Shown here: positions 1 to 7,996 of the stretch, one piece after another
Position numbering within the stretch: the first letter of the stretch is position 1
How the letters are laid out: every line of letters begins with the position of its first letter
NCBI GenBank assembly: GCA_041648155.1
Contig: JBAZPL010000066.1
Coordinates: 1-12,923 of the forward strand
Direction: 5' to 3'
Length of the DNA: 12,923 nt
Source: SSS58A sp041648155
Lineage (GTDB): Bacteria > Krumholzibacteriota > Krumholzibacteriia > Krumholzibacteriales > Krumholzibacteriaceae
Notes under the pieces: model-generated
Databases searched by the model: none
Seen by the model: only the letters and a program-made list of their open reading frames with translations
What the model was told of the DNA's origin: nothing
Position numbers and translations under genes: made by a program

Positions 1-201
1 CCCGGGAAAGAACAGGGGGCTCACGACGAACGAGTCCGTGGTGAAGGCGATGCGCCCCGCATCCGTCGGGAGCGTCACGCTGTCCTGGAGCGGAGCCTGT
101 GCGCCCCCGAGCTTCCCGACGATCCTCCCGACGAGCTCCTTCATCAGGATCCCCCCGCCCCCGTGCGCGAGGAGGATACGTTCGCTCCCCTTTTCAGCCA
201 T
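1..201 (-). CDS. hypE: HypE, hydrogenase maturation protein (5' part, cut by window edge)
   Basis: The first 67 residues are visible; the gene continues past base 1. HypE dehydrates the thiocarboxamide that HypF places on its own C-terminal cysteine to a thiocyanate, the source of the CN ligands of the [NiFe]-hydrogenase active site. The visible part carries the HypE N-terminal hallmarks: an LAHGGGG stretch (residues 11-17) followed by a KELV-type helix, then a metal/nucleotide-site segment ending TTDSFVVSPLFFPG (54-67). The C-terminal cysteine cannot be checked here. The ATG at 201-199 overlaps the hypF stop (196-194) by 8 bp, so translation is probably coupled to hypF and the two are one transcript. 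The identification rests on recognised motifs and on hypF next door. An AIR-synthase-like paralogue (ThiL, SelD) is much less likely. Confidence 0.93.
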   Translation of the reverse strand, partial: MAEKGSERILLAHGGGGILMKELVGRIVGKLGGAQAPLQDSVTLPTDAGRIAFTTDSFVVSPLFFPG

Positions 202-2533
202 TGAAATCCTCACTCCCTTTCAGTAATAGCGCGGCGCCGACGACGAGCTGCCCGAAGGCGATGCCGCCGTCGTTCGGAGGCACGACCCCGTGCTGGTGGA
301 AGCGCAGCGGCGAACCCTGCGCGCGCTCCATGACGCATTCGCAGAGGAACCTGTTCTGGAACACGCCCCCCGAGAGAACGACGTCCGTGCACCCGTGCGC
401 CTTCGAGAGCTCCGTCGCCAGATCGACGACGAGCCTCGCCACTCCCCGATGAAACGCGGCCGCGATCGCGGAGAGCTCCCGCCCCTTGGCCAGATCGTCG
501 ACGATCGCCGCGACGACCGGGGCCGGGTCTATTTCCGCATAGCCGCCGGGGCCGTTTTTCCATTCGAACGCGTAGGCGCTCCGCAGATCCGTCGCCTCGA
601 GCGCGAGAGCTTCGAGAGCGACCGCGGCCTCGGCCTCGTAGCTCACGAGCGCTCCGCAATCGAGCAGGAAGGCGACCGCGTCGAAGAGGCGCCCCATGCT
701 CGAGGCGAGCGGAGAATTGACCCCCCGCTTCGCGATGGCGAGAACCTCCTTCGCCGGCAATCCCTCGAACGAGATCGGCCGGGGAAGCGCCTTCTCGAGC
801 ACGGCGTCTCCATAGATGCTCCGCAGGTAAACAAGCGCCATTCTCCACGGCTCGCGAATCGCCGCTTCTCCGCCCGGGAGCGGCGCATACCTGAGCGCGG
901 CGAGCCGTTCGAATCCGTCGTAGCGGGCGAGGAAGAACTCTCCTCCCCAGAGCGCCCCGTCCGTTCCGTAACCCGTCCCGTCGAAAGCCACGGCGATAAC
1001 CGGCCCGGGGAGACCGCGTTCGGCCATAACGCCCGCGGCGTGTGCGTGGTGGTGCTGGACGGCGATCCTCTTCACGCCGCCGATCGACGCGGCGAGGCGC
1101 GTGGTGAAATAATCGGGATGCATGTCGTGGACGATCACTTCGGGCGCTATGGCGAGCATTCGCGCGAATCCGGCGAGCTCCCGCCGGTAATTCTCCTCGC
1201 TCCTCAGGTCCCCGAGGTCCCCGAGGTGGGGCGAGAGATACGCCTTCCCCCCTTTCGAAAGGGCGAATACGCTTTTCTCCTGCGCGCCGAACGCCGCCAT
1301 GGGCACGGGAGCCGCCGCGGGCAGCGGAATCGGCTCGGGCGCGTACCCGCGCGCCCGCCGCACCGGCACGATCGCGCCTCCCGGAGCGAAGAGTATCGAG
1401 TCGTCGCATTTGTGGGCGATGCGTCTGTTGTGGACGAGGGCCGCGTCTGCGATCGAGCCGAGGATCCCCATGAGCTCCTCTTCCATCGAGATAAGCGGCT
1501 CGTCGGTGAAGTTCGCCGAGGTCATGATGAGCACCTCGAAATGCTCCATGAGGAGATAGTGGATCGGCGTGTATGGCAGGAACGCTCCGAGGTATCCGTT
1601 CCTCGGGGCGACCGCGTCGGGAAGCGTTTTGCCCCGGCGCCGCAGGAGCACGATCGGGGCCTCGATCGAGAGGAGCATCTTCCGTTCGGCGTCGCCGGCG
1701 ATGCAGCGGCGCTCGACCGCGGCGAGGTCGCGAAACATGCAGGCGAAGGGCTTTGCCGGACGCCTCTTCCGTTCCCGCAGGCGCCCCACCGCCTCGCCGT
1801 CGCCGGCGAGACACGCCAGGTGATACCCTCCGAGCCCTTTCACCGCAACGATGAGACCCTTCTCGATCAAAGCGACGGCCCCGGCGATCGGGTCTCCCGG
1901 AAGCTCCGTGAACCGCTCGTCGAAGAGCATGAGCGACGGACCGCAGTCGGGGCACGAGATCGGCTCGGCATGGAATCGCCGGTCGGAAGGGTTCGTATAT
2001 TGCGAGCGGCAGAAGCCGTCCATCTCGAACTCATGCATCGTTGTGAGCGGCCGGTCGTACGGCAGCCCCTCGATGATCGTGAAGCGCGGCCCGCAATTCG
2101 TGCAGTTTATGAAGGGATAATGGTATCGTTTGTTCGCGGGATCGCGCAGCTCGGCGAGACACTCGGCGCAGATGGCCGCATCGACGGGGAACAGCGTATC
2201 CGCCACGCCGGGCTTCTCGCTCGGCGCGATCACAAACTCGCTCTCTCCGGAAGGCTCGATCTCGGCCGCCTCGATCGAATCGATCCGCGCGAGCGGCGGC
2301 AGCCCGCCCTCAAACCCGCGGAGAAAGGCTCTGATCGACTGTGCGGATCCCTCGACCTCGATGACGACGCCGAGCCGCGTGTTCCGGACCCACCCTCCGA
2401 CCCCGGTCCGCGCCGCGACGCGGTACACGCTCGGGCGGAATCCCACTCCCTGCACGCGCCCCGTCACGCGGATCCGGACGCGCGCCGGATCCCCCTTCGA
2501 TTGAAACGCCTCGAGTATTTCGTTCACATTCAT
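194..2533 (-). CDS. hypF: HypF, carbamoyltransferase of [NiFe]-hydrogenase maturation
   Basis: The 779 residues are close to the usual HypF length (about 750). HypF uses carbamoyl phosphate and ATP to carbamoylate the C-terminal cysteine of HypE in the cytoplasm. Domains in order: acylphosphatase-like (about 18-105, with VQGVGFRP at 28-34), zinc-finger region (CAEC at 122-125, CTNC at 144-147, C175, CPDC at 194-197), YrdC-like ATP-binding domain (about 210-400), and Kae1/TobZ-like carbamoyltransferase domain (about 410-770, with QHHHAH at 493-498, DGTGYG at 518-523 and SGGVFQN near the end). The second zinc knuckle has Asp172 where a cysteine is normal. The gene ends inside hypE (8-bp overlap). 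The ATG at 2533 has only a weak purine/G-rich upstream element (GAGCGGGG), so the start is likely rather than certain. All catalytic motifs appear intact. Confidence 0.97.
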   Translation of the reverse strand: MNVNEILEAFQSKGDPARVRIRVTGRVQGVGFRPSVYRVAARTGVGGWVRNTRLGVVIEVEGSAQSIRAFLRGFEGGLPPLARIDSIEAAEIEPSGESEFVIAPSEKPGVADTLFPVDAAICAECLAELRDPANKRYHYPFINCTNCGPRFTIIEGLPYDRPLTTMHEFEMDGFCRSQYTNPSDRRFHAEPISCPDCGPSLMLFDERFTELPGDPIAGAVALIEKGLIVAVKGLGGYHLACLAGDGEAVGRLRERKRRPAKPFACMFRDLAAVERRCIAGDAERKMLLSIEAPIVLLRRRGKTLPDAVAPRNGYLGAFLPYTPIHYLLMEHFEVLIMTSANFTDEPLISMEEELMGILGSIADAALVHNRRIAHKCDDSILFAPGGAIVPVRRARGYAPEPIPLPAAAPVPMAAFGAQEKSVFALSKGGKAYLSPHLGDLGDLRSEENYRRELAGFARMLAIAPEVIVHDMHPDYFTTRLAASIGGVKRIAVQHHHAHAAGVMAERGLPGPVIAVAFDGTGYGTDGALWGGEFFLARYDGFERLAALRYAPLPGGEAAIREPWRMALVYLRSIYGDAVLEKALPRPISFEGLPAKEVLAIAKRGVNSPLASSMGRLFDAVAFLLDCGALVSYEAEAAVALEALALEATDLRSAYAFEWKNGPGGYAEIDPAPVVAAIVDDLAKGRELSAIAAAFHRGVARLVVDLATELSKAHGCTDVVLSGGVFQNRFLCECVMERAQGSPLRFHQHGVVPPNDGGIAFGQLVVGAALLLKGSEDFNG

Positions 2534-2622
2534 GCGCGCCCCGCTCTTTTTTCTCTTGTATCCGGTGCGCCGGGCAAAATAGACTCGCGGATGATAGCAT
2601 TATTCCCGGCGTATTGTATCTC

Positions 2623-2628
2623 TATAAA
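2623..2628 (+). promoter_or_regulatory. possible -10 box for the MgtC-type gene
   Basis: TATAAA lies in the AT-richer hypF/MgtC divergent gap (2534-2649), 21 bp upstream of the chosen ATG. The -35 candidate at a 17-bp spacer (TTATTC at 2600-2605) is poor. On the opposite strand TACAAT- and TATCAT-like hexamers could serve hypF, but without convincing -35 partners. This is a weak call. Confidence 0.3.
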
Positions 2629-2635
2629 ACGAACC

Positions 2636-2642
2636 AAGGTGG
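2636..2642 (+). promoter_or_regulatory. ribosome binding site that sets the MgtC-type start
   Basis: AAGGTGG is placed 7 nt before the ATG at 2650. It supports that start over the in-frame upstream start at 2614, which has no comparable element and would add 12 uncharacteristic residues before the family N-terminus. Confidence 0.65.
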
Positions 2643-2649
2643 TGTCGAA

Positions 2650-3303
2650 ATGACCGAGCCGCTTTCAGAATACGTGATGCGCCTCTTGATCGCCCTCCTC
2701 ATCGGGGGCGCGATCGGGCTCGAGCGCGAGTTCAAGGGCAAACCGGCGGGGATGCGTACGAACATGCTCATCTGCGTCGGCTCGTGCCTCATCATGATTC
2801 TGTCGATCGAAGTCGCGCGCACCGCCGCGCGAATCGCCGATCCGGGCCGCATCGCCGCACAGGTCGTCACGGGCATCGGCTTTCTCGGCGCGGGCACGAT
2901 CATACGGTCGCGCTTCCACATCGTCGGGCTCACGACCGCGGCGACGATATGGGTGCTCTCGGCGCTCGGCCTCGCGATCGGCGCGGGATATATCCTCCTC
3001 TCGGCGATCGTCGCTCTCCTCATCACGATCACGCTCATCTTCATCGGCTACATCGAAAAAAGGCTCGAAACGAAGCGTTCGTATCACGTCGTGCAGGTCA
3101 CCCTCGAGCGCGGCGAAGGAATCATCAGGGACGTAATGGCCCTCTTTGCGGCGATGGGGCTGTCGAGCGAAGCGCTCGAGATCATCAGAAACGGCGATAT
3201 CTGGCGGGCCACCTTCGAATATGCGTCGTCGCACGAAAAGCACCGCGAGCTCGTCGAAAAGCTCTCGGTGAGCCCGGGGGTACGCGGCGTTACGGAATTA
3301 TAG
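2650..3303 (+). CDS. MgtC/SapB family membrane protein
   Basis: The protein has 217 residues from the ATG at 2650. The N-terminal membrane domain (about 1-138) carries the family hallmarks in order: GLERE (23-27), AGMRTN (33-38), QVVTGIGFLGAGTI (71-84) and GLTTAATIW (93-101), within four to five hydrophobic helices. A soluble C-terminal tail (about 140-217) with alternating strand and helix pattern looks like the small ACT-like domain of many MgtC/SapB proteins. The family is known for MgtC of Salmonella, linked to survival in low magnesium and in macrophages and to F1Fo-ATPase inhibition. Most environmental homologues have no assigned function, so no magnesium role is claimed. It is transcribed divergently from hypF and converges on the DUF885 gene with 21 bp between them and no visible terminator hairpin. 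Confidence 0.9.
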   Translation: MTEPLSEYVMRLLIALLIGGAIGLEREFKGKPAGMRTNMLICVGSCLIMILSIEVARTAARIADPGRIAAQVVTGIGFLGAGTIIRSRFHIVGLTTAATIWVLSALGLAIGAGYILLSAIVALLITITLIFIGYIEKRLETKRSYHVVQVTLERGEGIIRDVMALFAAMGLSSEALEIIRNGDIWRATFEYASSHEKHRELVEKLSVSPGVRGVTEL

Positions 3304-3324
3304 GAGCCCCGAGCGGCGATCGAT

Positions 3325-5085
3325 CTATTCCCGGAACAAGGCTTCCCGGGCGAGACGCGGGGGAAGCGCTCCCTGGCGCAGGAGCTTCTCATGAAACTCC
3401 TTGAGCCTGAACCGGTCGCCCAATCGCTGCTCGGCTTCCAGCCTCAGCCGGCGAATCTCCAGGTATCCGGAAAAATAGGTTGAAAGGTATCCCGGGTTGA
3501 TCATCGCGCGGCGCCATTTGATCGCCGCCTCCGACTCCTCCTGGAATCCCTCCCCGGTCATGAGGCGCACGGCCTCGCTCTCCGTCATCCCTTCCCGGTG
3601 CATTCCCGAATCGATGATCGCGTTCGTGAGGACGCGGAGATAGAATTTCTTCCACGTGAGAACGAGCCGTGCGTCGCCCCCCCGGAATCCGAGCTCGTTC
3701 ATGAGCTCCATGCAGTACACTCCCCAACCCTCGACAAAGGCGCTGTTGAGGCAAACGCTCCGCACCATCGACGGATTCCGGTTCGCATAGGCGAACTGCA
3801 CGTAATGCCCGGGCATCGCCTCGTGGATCGTCACCAGCCTGATCATCTCGTTGTTGTACTCCCGAAGGTATGAATCCAGCTCCTTCTGATCGTAATCCTC
3901 CGGAACCGGCGATACGACGAAACAGTACTTCATCCCCCGGTCGAGCGGTCCCGGGGCTTCGAGTGCAACGATGGAGAGACCGCGCGAATATTCGGGCGTC
4001 CAGATGATCTCGATGGGCTCGTCGGGAATGGTGAGAATGTCCCGCTCGCGCACGAACGCCTCGGCCTCCGCGTACGCGGCCTTGCACGCGTCGAGAAGCT
4101 CCGCCGGTTTCGGATGATCCTTCGCAATCTCATCGAGCACCTTTCGAACGATCGCCGTGCGTTCCGCGCGGCCCGGATTCGCGGGCAGCTCGATACCCGT
4201 CATCTCGGCGAAGAGGGGTACTGCAAGCTCGTACATCTCGCTGTGCACCCGGTCGATCTCGGCGTACGCGGCCGCGACGATCTCCTCCGGGGACATGTCC
4301 GACTGGAGCAGGCCGTCGGCCAGACGACGATAGACCTCGTCGCCGAGCCGATAATCTCCGAGCGAGCGGTCCAGGAGATCCTTTTCGAGGAAAATCTGGA
4401 ACGTGTGAAGCGCATCGAGCGCGACATTCGCCGCTTTCTCGATCTTCTTTTTCTTGTCCGGCGCCTTTTCCGCTTCCCGCAGCAGATCCCGCTCGATGAG
4501 CGCGATCAGGCCGCGATTCTGGCTTATCGCCATCTCGGTGTACGGTTTCGGCGGATTGGACAGATTCGCCATCGCCTGTTCCACCGCCGCCGGGAATTTC
4601 ACGAGACGGTCGGCGGCCGCGTCGAGCCGTTCATCGAGCGGCGCGAAATCCCTCGCGATCAGGTAGTAGATCGAATTGCCGAGGAAGTTCGTGTAGAGCA
4701 TCGGATTCGTCTCGAACGCCCGAATATCCTCGAAGAGCAGAATATCGAGCCTGATGCTGTTCGCGAGTATCTCCGCATCGATGCGATTGTCCGGCGAGAG
4801 CTTGTCCGCTTCGACGCTCCCGATCCCGGCCAGATACGACTTCGCGCTCGCGATCCTGGCATCGATCGCTTCACGGCTCACGTCGTCCAAATCGTGATCG
4901 TACCGGTGCTCCCCGGCCCACGTGGCGAAGGCGGGATTCGTTCGCAAATTATCCCGGAAATACTGCTTGGCCAGCCTCTCGAATTTCGCGTTTTCGCCGC
5001 CCCCCTTCTCGCATCCCGCGCATGCAAGGGCGAGGAACGCGGCCGCCGCGACGAGCGCAATCACGAACGATTTCCTGGCGATCAT
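3325..5085 (-). CDS. DUF885 family protein, putative exported zinc-peptidase lipoprotein
   Basis: The protein has 586 residues, normal for DUF885. The N-terminus has a Lys/Arg start, a long Ala/Leu/Val core (8-21) and cysteines at 22 and 25, consistent with a signal peptide, probably of a lipoprotein. Neither cysteine has a perfect lipobox (ALAC or CAGC), so simple secretion is possible. The metallopeptidase-like signature HEAMPGH is at 421-427, followed by a FVEGWGVY motif (E452), which is the usual DUF885 arrangement of likely metal ligands and catalytic glutamate. Substrates of the family are mostly unknown; peptide hydrolysis is inferred from the motif. The frame stays open far upstream (to 6411), but that part is antisense to the MFS gene. 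The ATG at 5085 is chosen because it begins the signal peptide and has GGTGGGG just upstream. Confidence 0.88.
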   Translation of the reverse strand: MIARKSFVIALVAAAAFLALACAGCEKGGGENAKFERLAKQYFRDNLRTNPAFATWAGEHRYDHDLDDVSREAIDARIASAKSYLAGIGSVEADKLSPDNRIDAEILANSIRLDILLFEDIRAFETNPMLYTNFLGNSIYYLIARDFAPLDERLDAAADRLVKFPAAVEQAMANLSNPPKPYTEMAISQNRGLIALIERDLLREAEKAPDKKKKIEKAANVALDALHTFQIFLEKDLLDRSLGDYRLGDEVYRRLADGLLQSDMSPEEIVAAAYAEIDRVHSEMYELAVPLFAEMTGIELPANPGRAERTAIVRKVLDEIAKDHPKPAELLDACKAAYAEAEAFVRERDILTIPDEPIEIIWTPEYSRGLSIVALEAPGPLDRGMKYCFVVSPVPEDYDQKELDSYLREYNNEMIRLVTIHEAMPGHYVQFAYANRNPSMVRSVCLNSAFVEGWGVYCMELMNELGFRGGDARLVLTWKKFYLRVLTNAIIDSGMHREGMTESEAVRLMTGEGFQEESEAAIKWRRAMINPGYLSTYFSGYLEIRRLRLEAEQRLGDRFRLKEFHEKLLRQGALPPRLAREALFRE

Positions 5086-5130
5086 TGCCCCACCGATCCT
5101 GTCTAAACTCTCCTGAATTTTACCTGTGGA

Positions 5131-5136
5131 ATTATA
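5131..5136 (-). promoter_or_regulatory. -10 box for the DUF885 gene
   Basis: Read on the minus strand this is a perfect TATAAT. Transcription would begin near 5124, giving a leader of about 39 nt before the ATG at 5085. The -35 at a 17-bp spacer (GAAACA, 5159-5154) matches only at its ACA end. The gap is AT-rich against a very GC-rich background, which supports promoter function. Confidence 0.55.
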
Positions 5137-5160
5137 CACTATGACAGATAAATTGTTTCC

Positions 5161-5166
5161 TATAAT
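5161..5166 (+). promoter_or_regulatory. -10 box for the MFS/SDR pair
   Basis: A perfect TATAAT on the plus strand. Initiation about 7 nt downstream would fall near 5173, only a few bases before the ATG at 5176. The only -35-like sequence, ATGACA (5141-5146), sits at a short 14-bp spacer. The box lies 24 bp from the minus-strand TATAAT, so polymerase could hardly occupy both at once. Confidence 0.5.
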
Positions 5167-5175
5167 GTGTCCCCT

Positions 5176-6456
5176 ATGGAACCGATGAAACCATGGGGGA
5201 TTGCCTTCGCCTTTCGCGCGCTCGGATCCCGCAACTATCGCCTTTTTTTCGCCGGGCAGGGCATATCCCTCATCGGCACGTGGATGCAGCAGATCGCGAT
5301 GATCTGGCTCGTCTATCGTCTGACGCATTCCGCGTTCCTCCTCGGCGTCGTCGGTTTCGCCGGCCAGATTCCCACCTTTCTGTTCGCCCCCTTCACCGGG
5401 GTTCTCGCCGATCGATGGAACCGCCACCGTACCATCGTCGTCACGCAGACGCTCGCGCTGCTTCAGGCGGCGACTCTCGCGATCCTCGTCCTGACGGGAA
5501 CCGCCCAAGTCTGGCACCTCGTCGCGCTCGCCGTCATTCTCGGCACCATCAACGCCCTCGACATGCCGGTGCGTCAGTCGTTCATCGTCCAGATGATCGA
5601 GCGCAAGGAGGATCTCGGCAACGCGATCGCGCTCAACTCGACGATGGTGACCGCCACGCGCCTCCTCGGGCCGTCGATCGCGGGCATTCTCATCGGCGCC
5701 TTCGGCGAGGGGATCTGCTTTCTCGTAAACGCGATCAGCTACGTCGCCGTAATCGCGGCGCTGCTCGCGATGCGCGTCGCGCCGCCCCCCGCGCGGCCGG
5801 CGAACGGCCGCATGATCGACGGGCTCAAAGCGGGCTTCGCGTATGTCGCGGGCTTCGCGCCCGTGCGCGACATTCTCCTCCTCCTCGCTTTCATCAGCTT
5901 GATGGGAATGCCGTACTACATTCTGATGCCGGTTTTCGCAAAGGACGTTCTCGGAGGCGGCGCGCATACGCTCGGCTTTCTCATGGGCGCCTCCGGGCTC
6001 GGCGCGCTCGTCGGCACGATCTATCTCGCCACGCGGAAAAGCATTCGCGGTTTCGGACGGATCATATCGGCCGCGGCAACGGTTTTCGGCGTCGGCCTTA
6101 TTGCCTTTTCGCTCTCGCACGTAGTATGGTTGTCGATGATCCTCGTGTTCGTCGCGGGGCTCGGGATGATGGCGCAAATGGCCTGCAGCAACACAATAAT
6201 TCAAACCATCGTCGACGATGACAAGCGGGGAAGGGTCATGAGTCTCTTCACGATGGCGTTCATAGGGATGGCGCCCTTCGGGAGTCTTTTCGCGGGCGCG
6301 CTCGCGAGCCGGATCGGCGCCCCGAACACGCTCGCCATCGGCGGCGGCTTCTGCGTCGCCGGAGGGATCGTCTTTGCGAGCAGGCTCAAGGCGATGAGAG
6401 AAGTCCTTCACCCGATTTACCGGAAGATGGGCATAATGCCCGAGATAAGCTCATAG
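5176..6456 (+). CDS. MFS transporter, MFS_3 (EntS-like) type
   Basis: The protein has 426 residues and about 12 hydrophobic segments. The N-terminus (LGSRNYRLFFAGQGISLIGT, then WMQQIA) and the loop 2-3 motif GVLADRWNRHR are typical of the MFS_3/EntS-like exporter group, which includes siderophore and drug exporters. The substrate cannot be read from sequence. Three in-frame starts compete: GTG at 5167, which overlaps the end of the -10 box and is unlikely if that promoter is used, ATG at 5176, and ATG at 5185. No real Shine-Dalgarno sequence precedes any of them, so a leaderless or near-leaderless mRNA is possible. The SDR-like gene follows after 13 bp and is probably co-transcribed. Confidence 0.88.
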   Translation: MEPMKPWGIAFAFRALGSRNYRLFFAGQGISLIGTWMQQIAMIWLVYRLTHSAFLLGVVGFAGQIPTFLFAPFTGVLADRWNRHRTIVVTQTLALLQAATLAILVLTGTAQVWHLVALAVILGTINALDMPVRQSFIVQMIERKEDLGNAIALNSTMVTATRLLGPSIAGILIGAFGEGICFLVNAISYVAVIAALLAMRVAPPPARPANGRMIDGLKAGFAYVAGFAPVRDILLLLAFISLMGMPYYILMPVFAKDVLGGGAHTLGFLMGASGLGALVGTIYLATRKSIRGFGRIISAAATVFGVGLIAFSLSHVVWLSMILVFVAGLGMMAQMACSNTIIQTIVDDDKRGRVMSLFTMAFIGMAPFGSLFAGALASRIGAPNTLAIGGGFCVAGGIVFASRLKAMREVLHPIYRKMGIMPEISS

Positions 6457-6458
6457 GC

Positions 6459-6464
6459 AAAGGA
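6459..6464 (+). promoter_or_regulatory. ribosome binding site that sets a GTG start
   Basis: AAAGGA lies 5 nt before the GTG at 6470, in the 13-bp gap after the MFS stop. It favours this GTG over the in-frame ATGs at 6485 and 6566. Confidence 0.55.
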
Positions 6465-6469
6465 ACCGC

Positions 6470-7996
6470 GTGACCTACCCGCCAATGGAAAAGGATCTCC
6501 TTCTCTCGCTCTCGAGGCGGGAATACCGCTATACGCATGATCTCCCCTCAACACCCGACCCATCGATGGGAAAAGTGCTTGTTACAGGCGCTTCCGGATA
6601 TATCGGCGGAAGACTCATTCCCGAGCTCCTCGCGAGAAATTACAGGGTTCGAATCATGATGCGGGGAGAATCCCTAGACAACCGGGAGACGTGGCCCAGC
6701 GTCGAGCTCATAGTTGCCGACGCGCTCAAGATCAGCCAGCTGAAGAAGGCTCTCAAGGGAATCGATACCGCATACTATCTCATCCACTCCCTTCTGCTGG
6801 GGAGAAGAGAATTCGAGGCCGCCGACATTCACGCGGCAATCAACTTTCGCAGGGCCGCCGAGGAAAACGGCGTGAAGCGCATCATCTATCTCGGCGGGCT
6901 CGGCGACGCCCGCACCAAGCTTTCATCGCATCTGCGAAACCGCGCGCGGGTGGCCGAAGAACTGCAGTTGGGCACGGTGCCGACGACGATCCTCAGGGCC
7001 GCTGTTATTATCGGCTCGGGGAGCGCCTCATATGAAATCATCAAGCACCTCGTGAATCGTCTTCTCATTATACCGGTACCGAAATGGGCGCTCAACAGAT
7101 GCCAGCCCATCGCCGTCCGCGACGTGATCAAATATCTCGTGGGCGTTCTTGAGATCCCCGAAACAGCCGGAAGGTCCTTCGATATCGGAGGAAGCGACAT
7201 CCTCACCTATGAGGGCATGATGCGGACCCTCGCCGAGGTCCTTCACAAGAAGCGTCTCTTCTTACGCATTCCCATTTCGAACTTGGGGTTCTACTCATAC
7301 AACGCAAGTTTTCTCACTCCGATACCCGCCGCAATCACGAATAGCCTCATGGAAGGGCTCAAGAACGAGGTCATTTGCCATGACGAATCCATAAAGGGAT
7401 TTCTGCCGTTCGAACCTCTCCATTATCGCGAGGCGATCGTCGGCGCGCTCACGCGTGAGGAGCAGGACAACGTGCGCACGAGCTGGTTCAGCGCGTATCC
7501 GCCCGCCCACGAGCTCGCGATCAAGCTGCATGAGCTCGATTCCGGGCCGCAGTACACGGCCCGGTACTCCATCCTCTCGCGGAAGAATTCGTGGCGGCTC
7601 TTCGCGTCAATCTGCAAGATCGGTGGCAAGGAGGGCTGGTTCACGCACAACTGGATGTGGCGGCTGCGCGGCTGGCTCGACCGGGCGCTCCTCGGCGTCG
7701 GCACGTCGCGGGGCCGCAGGAGCCAGACGACGCTCACGATATCGGACGTCATCGATTTCTGGCGAATCGAGGATCTGAAACCGGATATCCGGCTCCTGCT
7801 GCGCGCCGAGATGAAGCTTCCCGGCAAGGCGTGGCTCGAGTTCAAGATCGATCCGGAAGGCGACCGAAACAGGCTCTGGGTCATCGCGTACTATTACACG
7901 GAGGGCTTCCTCGGGAGACTCTACTGGTACATCTTCCTCCCGTTTCACCATTTCATCTTCATCGATCTCATCAAGCAGATAGAGAAGCGCTCATGA
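6470..7996 (+). CDS. SDR/NmrA-like NAD(P)-binding protein with C-terminal DUF2867 domain (YbjT-like)
   Basis: The protein has 508 residues. After a short polar N-terminal extension comes an atypical SDR Rossmann domain (about 34-320) with the glycine motif GASGYIGG (40-47, GxxGxxG) and a YLGGLGD stretch near 140. The C-terminal part (about 350-505), with an RRSQTTLTISDVIDFWR-type segment and an aromatic C-terminus, matches the DUF2867 domain as in E. coli YbjT (476 residues). The reaction is unknown; NAD(P)-dependent chemistry on a small or membrane-associated substrate is a family-level guess. It lies 13 bp after the MFS gene, probably in the same transcript. Its stop codon (7994-7996) overlaps the end of the convergent ACR3 gene by 6 bp, with no visible terminator. 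Confidence 0.87.
   Translation: MTYPPMEKDLLLSLSRREYRYTHDLPSTPDPSMGKVLVTGASGYIGGRLIPELLARNYRVRIMMRGESLDNRETWPSVELIVADALKISQLKKALKGIDTAYYLIHSLLLGRREFEAADIHAAINFRRAAEENGVKRIIYLGGLGDARTKLSSHLRNRARVAEELQLGTVPTTILRAAVIIGSGSASYEIIKHLVNRLLIIPVPKWALNRCQPIAVRDVIKYLVGVLEIPETAGRSFDIGGSDILTYEGMMRTLAEVLHKKRLFLRIPISNLGFYSYNASFLTPIPAAITNSLMEGLKNEVICHDESIKGFLPFEPLHYREAIVGALTREEQDNVRTSWFSAYPPAHELAIKLHELDSGPQYTARYSILSRKNSWRLFASICKIGGKEGWFTHNWMWRLRGWLDRALLGVGTSRGRRSQTTLTISDVIDFWRIEDLKPDIRLLLRAEMKLPGKAWLEFKIDPEGDRNRLWVIAYYYTEGFLGRLYWYIFLPFHHFIFIDLIKQIEKRS

Noticed and set aside
290..2653. Very long plus-strand open frame antisense to hypF
   Set aside because: Its translation is Arg/Glu/Asp/His-rich low-complexity sequence typical of an antisense frame in GC-rich DNA. 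HypF on the other strand has every expected domain motif.
5086..6411. Upstream extension of the DUF885 frame by 442 codons
   Set aside because: The added part is charged low-complexity sequence antisense to the MFS gene. The signal peptide at 5085 and the divergent promoter region show the real start.
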